Assembly: GCA_021108055.1 (NCBI GenBank)
Contig: JAIORR010000094.1
Span: 1 to 5,873 of the forward strand
Reading direction: 5' to 3'
DNA from: Candidatus Cloacimonadota bacterium
GTDB taxonomy: Bacteria; Cloacimonadota; Cloacimonadia; Cloacimonadales; TCS61
DNA: 5,873 nt
The notes under the pieces are model-generated. The model saw nothing but the letters and a program-made list of their open reading frames with translations, did no database searches and had not been told where the DNA came from. A program made the position numbers and the translations under genes. Positions 1-5,852 of this stretch are shown here, one piece after another (within the stretch, counting starts at the first letter, position 1; the number at the start of each line of letters is the position of its first letter).

Positions 1-40
1 GCGGATTTGTGCGGATAAGAATATTACACACCAAGATTTA

Positions 41-93
41 TACGCCAGCCAAAGGTTTACAAGCCTTTGGTTTGCTGGTAAACCTTTGGCGTA
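41..93. repeat. Strong hairpin with two alternative pairings
   Basis: The 5' arm 41-60 pairs with 78-93 (TACGCC...AAAGGTTTAC against GTAAACCTTTGGCGTA) to give about 16 base pairs with a 4-nt bulge in the left arm. Within it, 48-60 and 78-90 are perfect 13-nt inverted repeats around a 17-nt loop. The loop carries a third copy of the core (CCTTTGG at 64-70). This allows a competing hairpin: CCAG+CCAAAGG at 45-55 against CCTTTGG (64-70) and CTGG (75-78), about 11 bp with an 8-nt loop. No T-tract follows on either strand, so it is not a standard intrinsic terminator. It could be a dispersed palindromic repeat or a switch-like RNA. The inverted repeats are seen directly; any function is inference. 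Confidence 0.75.
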
Positions 94-128
94 ACACTAA
101 AGGCACTGAAAATGAATATTAAATATCG

Positions 129-269
129 AACTCACCCTCAGTCCCTCTCTTTAAAAAAGAGGGATGACTTCAAAAGAAAAGGGCACGCCTTCGATGAAAC
201 TAAGGCGGTGCAGGCAGCAGTTCACCCTGTGAAATTCAGCTCGCTGAATATTTCTACAGGGGATGAGTT
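129..269. repeat. MITE-like or REP-like element with terminal inverted repeats and three hairpins
   Basis: The ends are inverted repeats: AACTCA-CCCT at 129-138 against AGGGGATGAGTT at 258-269, about 10 bp with one bulged A. Inside are three hairpins. The first is TCCCTCT 142-148 with AGAGGGA 158-164. The second is CGCCTT 186-191 with AAGGCG 202-207. The third is a long one: CCCTGT 225-230 with ACAGGG 256-261, continued inward by GAA/TTC and by ATTCAG 234-239 with CTGAAT 244-249 around a CTCG loop. TCACCCT occurs at 132-138 and 222-228, and GGGATGA recurs at 161-167 and 260-266, so the element looks like two related palindromic halves. There is no ORF inside, hence a non-autonomous or REP-type repeat is the best reading. 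Copy number elsewhere in the genome cannot be judged from this window. Confidence 0.6.
258..267 (+). promoter_or_regulatory. Ribosome binding site of the transporter-peptidase gene, inside the repeat's right end
   Basis: AGGGGATGAG lies 5 nt before the ATG at 273, with the G-run ending 10 nt before it. The nearer ATG at 263 is closed by a stop after two codons, which settles the start at 273. The G-run is also the 3' strand of the 225-261 hairpin and of the terminal inverted repeat, so folding of the leader could hide it. Confidence 0.55.
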
Positions 270-272
270 GAA

Positions 273-2357
273 ATGAAAAAACACATCTTACACTTTACGG
301 ATAATCTTCTGTACAGCTTTTCAACATTGCTTTTTATGAAAAGTAAAATTGTTGGGCTTATCCTTCTTTGTGCAACTTTATTCAATCCGAATATTACGAT
401 TCTTGGAATTATTTCGTGGTTGACCACCTTTATTTTTGCCAGGTTTATTGGAATTAAAAAGGATGATGTTGTGCACACGATCTATACATACAATTCTCTT
501 TTGGTGGGGTTTTCTATAGGCTTTCTTTTTAAGATTTCTTTTCTTTCGATATTACTTGCAATTGGAACATCTGTATTAACTGTTTTGCTCAGTTATACTT
601 TATTTTCTCTATTTAATTATTATTTCAGACTTCCGGTTTTAAATATTCCTTTCACGATTGTAAGTACTATTATTTATCTTGCTTCCGTAAAATATTCTGC
701 ATTGTTTGTAGATTCTTTTTATCGGCACGAAATGCTTAATCTCACTTTTCTTCCGGCATCAATTCACGGTTTATTGAGAGCATTTGGAGTTCTACTGTTT
801 TCACCTTATGACATAATTGGGATCCTGGTTTTATTGGCGATTTTATTTTATTCGAGAATCAGTTTTTTTATAGCGGTTTGTTCTTATTATTTGGGAGTTT
901 CGATTTTAGCACTTCTAAAAGGAAGCTACGCACAAGCCTATGCAGATATTTCTACATTTAATTTCATTTTAATTGGGATTGCTGTTGGAGGGATATTTTT
1001 AATACCGTCTAAAAGAAGCTATACTCTTGCTTTTGTTGCTGTAATTGTTTCAGTATTTATATTGGATGCTGTCACTGTTTTCTGGTCAACTTTCGGAATC
1101 CCGATTTTTACTTTACCTTTCAATCTGGTTGTACTTTTATTTTTATATGTTTTAAGGAATGTAGGCTATCCCAGAATTAATCTATATATAAAAGAATCTC
1201 CTGAAAAATCACTTTCCAATTTCCTGAATTTTACGAAACGTTTTGATTATATATCACCTCAACCATTTCTGCCTTTTTCCGGTAAGTGGACTGTTTATCA
1301 AGCTTTTAACGATAAATGGACGCACAAAGGTCACTGGAAATATGCTTACGATTTTGTGATTACAGATGATGAAGATAAAACATTCCAAAAAAAAGGTTTG
1401 AGACTGGAAGATTATTATTGTTATGAAAAACCTGTACTTTCTCCGGTTAATGGAAAAGTTGTCGATGCTTATGATTTAATAAAAGATAATCCTGTAGGAA
1501 TTGTTAATGAAAAAAATAATTGGGGAAATTATATAATAATTTACTCGGATTTCGGATATTATGCAGAAATATCGCATTTTCAATACCGGTCTCTAAAAGT
1601 AAAAAAAGGTGATTATGTGAAATTCGGAGAAGTTCTGGGTTTATGCGGGAATTCGGGATATTCACCTCAACCTCATATTCATATGCAGGTTCAATATTTA
1701 CCGAAACTCGGTTCGGAAACTGTTAAATTTTTCTTAAATAATTGTAAAAATAATAAAATGCAATGTCTTGAATTTAAAGAACTAAGAAAAAATATGAAGA
1801 TCGAACCTGTTGAAAAATCAAGAAAAAAAGCCAGAATATTACAATTCATATTAGATGACGAATTTTCTTATGCTTTCTATAAAAATAATAAAAAGATCAA
1901 AGATATTAAAATTAAAGTTTGTATGGATGTAGATGGATCATCTTTCTTCAATTTGGACGGAACGGAAGATAAGCTCTATTTTGGTATCGAGAATAATAAG
2001 TTTGTACTTTATAGTTTCTCGGGTAAGAAGAATTCGTTATTAAAGAATTTCTTTTATGCAATTCCCAAAATGCCATTATCAGATGAATCAGGATTAATGT
2101 GGGAAGAAAATCTGCCGGATAATTTATTTATTTCAAATGCAGGTTTCCAGCTTTTCCTAAAATCTTTTAAACATAATGCAAAAAATGTTAAAGGAAAATA
2201 TAAGATTTTAAACGATTATGAAATGGAAGGAATAATAGAAAAAGAAAAAATTCAAACAAAATTGATCTTCGATAAAATTAAAGGTTTCAAAGAGATCACC
2301 GTTAAATCTTTAGAGAATGAATACAAATTCGTAATGAATTCAAATGGTGGGAAATGA
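273..2357 (+). CDS. Urea-transporter-family channel fused to M23 peptidase
   Basis: This is a 694-residue, three-part protein. Residues about 12-293 are a urea transporter (UT/SLC14-type) membrane domain, recognised by its internal duplication: residues 12-40 align with 167-195, TYNSLLVGFSIGF (72-84) with TFNFILIGIAVGG (228-240), and RLPVLNIPF (119-127) with GIPIFTLPF (275-283). Residues about 334-478 are an M23/LytM metallopeptidase domain. Candidate zinc and catalytic residues are H351 or H354, D360, H435 (ISHF) and the HxH pair H468/H470, with the typical WGNY and GLCGNSG segments between, so the core appears intact. Spacing from the first His to D360 is longer than the common HxxxD. Residues about 500-694 are Lys-rich, probably beta-rich, and not recognised. 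The family conducts urea and small neutral solutes across the inner membrane; M23 enzymes cut peptidoglycan cross-bridges. Natural substrates here are unknown. The gene overlaps the next one by 4 bp. Domain calls are strong; a joint function is inference. Confidence 0.9.
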   Translation: MKKHILHFTDNLLYSFSTLLFMKSKIVGLILLCATLFNPNITILGIISWLTTFIFARFIGIKKDDVVHTIYTYNSLLVGFSIGFLFKISFLSILLAIGTSVLTVLLSYTLFSLFNYYFRLPVLNIPFTIVSTIIYLASVKYSALFVDSFYRHEMLNLTFLPASIHGLLRAFGVLLFSPYDIIGILVLLAILFYSRISFFIAVCSYYLGVSILALLKGSYAQAYADISTFNFILIGIAVGGIFLIPSKRSYTLAFVAVIVSVFILDAVTVFWSTFGIPIFTLPFNLVVLLFLYVLRNVGYPRINLYIKESPEKSLSNFLNFTKRFDYISPQPFLPFSGKWTVYQAFNDKWTHKGHWKYAYDFVITDDEDKTFQKKGLRLEDYYCYEKPVLSPVNGKVVDAYDLIKDNPVGIVNEKNNWGNYIIIYSDFGYYAEISHFQYRSLKVKKGDYVKFGEVLGLCGNSGYSPQPHIHMQVQYLPKLGSETVKFFLNNCKNNKMQCLEFKELRKNMKIEPVEKSRKKARILQFILDDEFSYAFYKNNKKIKDIKIKVCMDVDGSSFFNLDGTEDKLYFGIENNKFVLYSFSGKKNSLLKNFFYAIPKMPLSDESGLMWEENLPDNLFISNAGFQLFLKSFKHNAKNVKGKYKILNDYEMEGIIEKEKIQTKLIFDKIKGFKEITVKSLENEYKFVMNSNGGK

Positions 2358-3448
2358 AATCCGCATTATTCATAATAATATTGATGTTTCCGATAATGCT
2401 GTTTTCTAAAATGAAAACAAACATAGAAACAAATTTTATGTATTATGATTATATTGGAAGTGAGTTTTATAAAAATGGAAATTATGAGAGTATAAAATTG
2501 GATTATAAAAACGAAGAAAGTACTTTCACAATCTTATTTGGAAATCAGAAAACAAATGGGAAAAAAGATCTTTTTCAAATTTACAATCTCGATTGCTTTA
2601 CAGAAGCTATCGATTCCGTATATTATAATTTTCCCGATTCAACAGTAATTAATAATACTACATATACCTATGAATCTGTAGTTATCGATACATTTAATTA
2701 CGATATTAAAGATATAATCCAAAATGAAATATATTTTGCTTATAAAAGAGATTTATCAAAGAAATTCTCTTCGGAAATTAAATTCAAATACTGCTGGTTG
2801 CAAGACAGTTATTTAAATTCAGCGATTATGATAGGTTCCGGTAACGAATATAAATTTGGCAATTTTGTATTCCATTCGGATATTTCTTTTACTTTTATGA
2901 ATTATGATCTTGCTGTAGAAGTTCCCGAAACTATTATAGATACGGTAGTTTTTACAACTCTGATAGATACATTATTCAATCCCGTACCGGATAGTGTAGT
3001 TACTACCGAAGTTATTACAATGAATACTTTTTTAATGGAAACCGGCAAAGAAAAAATGAGTACTTTCCAGTTTTATAATAGCGCTATTTATATAAAGGAT
3101 AGATTACTTTTAAATGCGGATTTCGGCATATACAAGATATTCGATTCAAAAATATTTGATGATGATATCAGGATCTATTCCAGTGTAACTGCCACATATT
3201 ATTGGGATTATTTTGGTATATTCTGCGGATATTCTGCAGGAAGTAAGAACTTGCTTCAAACCTTTGATAATACATATTTGAATGTATCTCCGGATAAATT
3301 TAAATCCAGTGGAAATGCAGGTGTAATTATATATCCGTATTATAGGAATTGGAGTATTTCTTATGAATACAAATTCAATGAATATGAAGAAAAAAGTAGT
3401 AGTTACGAAATCAGTTCGCATTTATTGAGTTTGTATTATAGTTTTTAA
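2354..3448 (+). CDS. Predicted outer-membrane beta-barrel protein, function unknown
   Basis: This 364-residue protein matches no family I can name. Residues 1-18 (MKSALFIIILMFPIMLFS) form a hydrophobic signal-peptide-like segment. The rest is rich in Tyr, Phe, Ser and Thr with alternating polar/hydrophobic strands, for example residues 120-146, 170-184, 237-262 and 321-341. The chain ends SSHLLSLYYSF, with alternating hydrophobics and a C-terminal Phe, as expected of a beta-signal read by the BAM complex. Two segments, residues 86-98 and 204-216, share the pattern ID(S/T)-x(6)-PDS-x-V and probably lie in surface loops or hairpins. The ATG overlaps the upstream stop (ATGA). Its GGTGGG at 2346-2351 sits only 2 nt from the start, so translation is probably coupled to the transporter-peptidase. 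Outer-membrane placement is inference from sequence style. Confidence 0.75.
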   Translation: MKSALFIIILMFPIMLFSKMKTNIETNFMYYDYIGSEFYKNGNYESIKLDYKNEESTFTILFGNQKTNGKKDLFQIYNLDCFTEAIDSVYYNFPDSTVINNTTYTYESVVIDTFNYDIKDIIQNEIYFAYKRDLSKKFSSEIKFKYCWLQDSYLNSAIMIGSGNEYKFGNFVFHSDISFTFMNYDLAVEVPETIIDTVVFTTLIDTLFNPVPDSVVTTEVITMNTFLMETGKEKMSTFQFYNSAIYIKDRLLLNADFGIYKIFDSKIFDDDIRIYSSVTATYYWDYFGIFCGYSAGSKNLLQTFDNTYLNVSPDKFKSSGNAGVIIYPYYRNWSISYEYKFNEYEEKSSSYEISSHLLSLYYSF

Positions 3449-3488
3449 GAATATGAGATGAGAAACATAAAAAAATATCTGAAATAAA

Positions 3489-3497
3489 AAAGGAGAT
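3489..3497 (+). promoter_or_regulatory. Ribosome binding site of the TPR gene
   Basis: AAAGGAGAT is a near-ideal Shine-Dalgarno sequence whose GGAG core ends 7 nt before the ATG at 3502. It fixes that start. It is much stronger than the site before the beta-barrel gene, which suggests this gene is translated independently even if it is co-transcribed. The 53-bp gap upstream shows no terminator hairpin. Confidence 0.8.
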
Positions 3498-3501
3498 AAT
3501 A

Positions 3502-4125
3502 ATGAAAAAGAAAATATTAATAATTGCACTCCTGTTTGTAATAAATATAGTGTTTGCAGAAGACCTTACATTTGATGAGATAAGAAATGCATATTCAGAT
3601 TCTTATAAACACGAAGCAAAAGAAAAATACGAAAAAGCAATAAATGACTTAAAAGATGTGTATAGCTCTTATCAAAATACTTATACAATAAATTACCGGC
3701 TTGGCTGGTTGTACTATTTGAACGGGAATTATGCGAATTCACTTGAACATCTGCAGGAAGCTCTGACAATTTCCGTATATTCTGTTGAAGTTTTGAATAC
3801 GATAAATCTTGTTTATGTTATTCAGGAAAAATGGGAAAAAGTAGAAGAACAATCGGCAAAGATCATCAAAATAGATTATTACAATTTCTATGCAAACTTG
3901 AGATATTCAACCGCACTGAAAATGCTGGCAAAATATGAACTGGCAATTAAAGTGGATAGAAAGATGCTGGAGATATTTCCAACTTCAACCACTTTTTTAC
4001 AGGAACTTGCAGAAAATCTTTTCTTAAGTGGAGAAATGGTAGAAAGTCGTTCTATCTTTAAATCTATTCTTATTCTGGATACAGATAATACTGTTGCGCC
4101 TTATTATCTTGAAAAGTATAAATAA
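3502..4125 (+). CDS. Secreted tetratricopeptide-repeat (TPR) protein
   Basis: The protein has 207 residues. Residues 1-19 are a textbook Sec signal peptide: KKK, a hydrophobic core, then V-F-A before E20. No lipobox Cys is present, so a soluble periplasmic protein is predicted. The mature chain is helical with 34-residue TPR units: about 61-94 (best match, with LGWLYYLNGNYANSLEHLQEAL), 95-128, 129-162 (ALKMLAKYELAIK) and 163-196 (ENLFLSGEMVESRSIF), plus a degenerate helix pair at 27-60. TPR proteins act as protein-binding scaffolds. Natural partners could be the beta-barrel or the M23 domain encoded just upstream, which is inference from the shared operon. It ends with a TPR-like helix and KYK, with no further domain. 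The partner and process are unknown. Confidence 0.85.
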   Translation: MKKKILIIALLFVINIVFAEDLTFDEIRNAYSDSYKHEAKEKYEKAINDLKDVYSSYQNTYTINYRLGWLYYLNGNYANSLEHLQEALTISVYSVEVLNTINLVYVIQEKWEKVEEQSAKIIKIDYYNFYANLRYSTALKMLAKYELAIKVDRKMLEIFPTSTTFLQELAENLFLSGEMVESRSIFKSILILDTDNTVAPYYLEKYK

Positions 4126-4239
4126 TCGATTTTTTGTAATTCATATTCACAGAGAATTTCTTATCCGCCATAGATTTAGTAGGGAAGATTCTTTGCGAAA
4201 CCTGTCCTGCTTCTAAAATCAACTCTGCCGACCTGACAG

Positions 4240-4265
4240 ATTTCTTTTGCCGATACAAAAGAAAT
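4240..4265. repeat. Perfect 10-bp hairpin
   Basis: ATTTCTTTTG at 4240-4249 is exactly complementary in inverted orientation to CAAAAGAAAT at 4256-4265, with a 6-nt loop CCGATA. No T-run follows on either strand, so it does not look like an intrinsic terminator. It sits at the end of the less AT-rich stretch 4149-4270 and may be one end or an internal palindrome of a dispersed repeat. Confidence 0.7.
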
Positions 4266-4356
4266 GAAGATAAATACTTGTTAACCTTATGGTAAAAATT
4301 TTTCTTGCTATCTTTAAAATATAAAAAGAATAAAATGATATTAAAATATTTAGGAT

Positions 4357-4439
4357 GATGCTTAGTCACAATTTTATTTGACAGCTAAACGTGAAATTTT
4401 CATTTAGAAAAAAGTCAAATAACGGTGCATCACAGCATC
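4357..4439 (+). promoter_or_regulatory. Nested inverted repeats upstream of the PhoH gene, possible structured leader or operator
   Basis: The outer pair is GATGCT 4357-4362 with AGCATC 4434-4439. The middle pair is TTATTTGAC 4374-4382 with GTCAAATAA 4414-4422, a perfect 9 bp. The inner pair is CTAAA 4385-4389 with TTTAG 4403-4407. They nest in the correct order and could form one long interrupted stem-loop ending about 20 nt before the ATG. A TTGACA (4378-4383) resembling a -35 box lies in the 5' middle arm, but there is no good -10 at 16-18 nt. It could be a structured 5' UTR, a palindromic operator, or the remains of a repeat. Pairing is seen directly; regulation is inference. Confidence 0.45.
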
Positions 4440-4450
4440 GAAATAGATTT

Positions 4451-4455
4451 GGGAG
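4451..4455 (+). promoter_or_regulatory. Ribosome binding site of the PhoH gene
   Basis: GGGAG lies 5 nt before the ATG at 4461 and supports that start, which also places the PIN-domain strand LDTNVLI right at the N-terminus as in family members. Confidence 0.7.
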
Positions 4456-4460
4456 ATTAA

Positions 4461-5816
4461 ATGCAGAAAAAGGAAAAAATCTTTGTATTAGATACTAACG
4501 TTCTAATACACAATCCGCAAGCGATGTTTTCATTCGAAGATAATCGTGTAGTTATTCCGATAACGGTAATCGAGGAAGTTGATAATTTCAAGAGAAGTGT
4601 GGACGAGAAAGGAAGAAATGCCAGGCAGATCGGACGTTACTTAGATGATCTTCGTGAAAAAGGAAGCCTGAAAAAGGGAGTTAAAACCGAAAAAGGCGGA
4701 ACAATCCAGGTAATTTTAAGCCGGAAGGTTTCGGATACGGCAAGTGACATATTGATAACAGATTCAAATGATAACCTGATAATCGGTACGGCAATGTATG
4801 TAAAAAATAAGAATCCCGATATACCTGTTATCCTGGTTTCAAAAGATGCAAATGTGCGTATTAAAGCAGATGCTGTGGGATTGAAAGCTGCAAATTATGA
4901 AACAGATAAGATTAATTTCCAGGAACTTTACAGCGGTTATCTGAAAATTCTCGTCGATGATGATACAATGAAAGATTTCGAAGAAAAAGAATTTATTATT
5001 AATGATTTTGGTGAGATATATCCAAATCAATTCGTGATGTTCTGTAAAAATGAAGAAGATGAAAAAGGTGTTATTGCCCGTTATTCACATGAAAATAATT
5101 CGATCTATCCGCTGAAATATTACAAAGGGCAGAAAATATTCGGGATCGTTGCCAGGAACATCGAACAAACGATGGCTTTTGACCTTCTGATGGATCCGGA
5201 AGTGAAACTGGTGAGCCTGGTTGGAAAGGCAGGAACAGGAAAAACACTGATAGCTCTTGCTGCCGGTTTGAACCAGGTTGTAGAAAGCAACAATTATTCA
5301 CGGCTGGTTGTATCACGTCCGGTTTCTCCTCTCGGAAAAGACATCGGATTCCTTCCTGGAACTAAATCGGAAAAACTGAACCCGTGGATGCAGCCGATCT
5401 ATGATAATATGGATATTCTTCTTTCCGGAAGAAATGAAAAAGAAGATAATGATAATGGAAAAATCTTCGGGAAAAAAGAACCGTCTTTAAAGGATTACCT
5501 CGATTTCGGTTTTATCGAACTGGAACCTCTCACATATATTCGTGGAAGAAGCCTGCCGGATCAATATATAATTATCGATGAATCACAGAATCTTACTCCG
5601 CATGAGATGAAGACTATCATCACCAGAGCAGGAGAAGGCACAAAGGTCGTGCTTACCGGCGATCCGTACCAGATCGACATTCCCTACCTGGATTCTGAAA
5701 GTAACGGACTGAGTATTGCCGTAGAGAAATTTAAGAAAGAAGCTATCTGCGGACATATTACGTTGGAAAAAGGTGAGAGATCGGCTCTGGCAAACCTTGC
5801 TGCAAAGTTTTTTTGA
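4461..5816 (+). CDS. phoH2: PIN-PhoH family ATPase/ribonuclease (PhoH2/YlaK type)
   Basis: The protein has 451 residues, close to the roughly 440 of Bacillus YlaK-like proteins. Residues 5-150 are a PIN nuclease domain with the expected acidic residues: D11 (LDTNVLIHNP), E38/E39 and D41 (IEEVD), D101/D104 and D129 (SKDAN). Residues about 230-451 are the PhoH ATPase: Walker A GKAGTGKT (255-262), RPVSPLGKDIGFLPG (286-300), Walker B YIIIDESQN (369-377), the TGDPYQID motif (399-406) and the KGERS arginine (R440). The charged stretch 323-340 is a linker-like insertion. Mycobacterial PhoH2 is an RNA helicase/RNase with the same order of domains, so ATP-driven RNA unwinding and cleavage in the cytoplasm is the likely role. 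All key residues are present and the chain looks complete. Mycobacterial phoH2 has a small upstream partner gene (phoAT); none is seen here. It is probably monocistronic, with its own structured leader. Confidence 0.95.
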   Translation: MQKKEKIFVLDTNVLIHNPQAMFSFEDNRVVIPITVIEEVDNFKRSVDEKGRNARQIGRYLDDLREKGSLKKGVKTEKGGTIQVILSRKVSDTASDILITDSNDNLIIGTAMYVKNKNPDIPVILVSKDANVRIKADAVGLKAANYETDKINFQELYSGYLKILVDDDTMKDFEEKEFIINDFGEIYPNQFVMFCKNEEDEKGVIARYSHENNSIYPLKYYKGQKIFGIVARNIEQTMAFDLLMDPEVKLVSLVGKAGTGKTLIALAAGLNQVVESNNYSRLVVSRPVSPLGKDIGFLPGTKSEKLNPWMQPIYDNMDILLSGRNEKEDNDNGKIFGKKEPSLKDYLDFGFIELEPLTYIRGRSLPDQYIIIDESQNLTPHEMKTIITRAGEGTKVVLTGDPYQIDIPYLDSESNGLSIAVEKFKKEAICGHITLEKGERSALANLAAKFF

Positions 5817-5825
5817 TTTCTCTGC

Positions 5826-5852
5826 CACAGACTAACACAGACGGACACAGAC
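5826..5852. repeat. Three CACAGAC units at an exact 10-bp period
   Basis: CACAGAC occurs at 5826-5832, 5836-5842 and 5846-5852, separated by TAA and GGA. The 10-bp period places each unit on the same face of the helix. It begins 10 bp after the PhoH stop codon. It resembles the short CACAGAT-type intergenic repeats I recall from uncultured bacterial genomes, though I cannot confirm that here. There is no dyad, so it is neither a terminator nor a CRISPR unit. Confidence 0.7.

Larger units (their letters stand above)
4126..4460. other. 335-bp intergenic region with inverted repeats, no supported gene
   Basis: This gap separates the envelope operon from the PhoH gene. I see no coding sequence with a start, ribosome site and reasonable length; the longest + strand candidate is an 11-codon ORF at 4289-4324 without a Shine-Dalgarno. 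The part at about 4149-4270 is noticeably less AT-rich than its surroundings and ends in a perfect hairpin, which suggests a degenerate dispersed repeat. The part at about 4357-4439 is a nested inverted repeat directly in front of the PhoH gene. No T-tract terminator is evident after the TPR gene; only a TTTTTT run at 4130-4135 without a stem. Confidence 0.6.

Noticed and set aside
11..4168. 11-nt inverted match between 11-21 and 4158-4168 (TTCTTATCCGC)
   Set aside because: Several matches of this length are expected by chance in an AT-rich window of this size.
4070..4369. 99-codon open frame on the - strand across the intergenic region
   Set aside because: It has no convincing ribosome site, overlaps the end of the TPR gene antisense, and its Lys/Tyr-rich composition with a repeat-like centre looks like non-coding or repeat DNA read by chance.
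4378..4383. TTGACA as the -35 box of a sigma-70 promoter for the PhoH gene
   Set aside because: At spacings of 16-18 nt the -10 positions read TCATTT, CATTTA or ATTTAG, which are poor matches, so I do not call a promoter.
4444..4451. TAGATTTG, matching the Bacteroidota -7 box TAnnTTTG
   Set aside because: No matching TTG-type upstream box lies at the right distance, it abuts the ribosome site, and nothing else indicates Bacteroidota.
5071..5316. 81-codon open frame on the - strand inside the PhoH gene
   Set aside because: It lies entirely antisense to the well-supported ATPase domain and has no recognisable motif; a shadow frame.
5790..5815. Possible terminator: GCAA-ACC-TTGC stem followed by a T-run at the end of the PhoH gene
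   Set aside because: The stem is only 4 bp with a 3-nt loop, lies inside the coding sequence, and the T-run encodes the final Phe codons.
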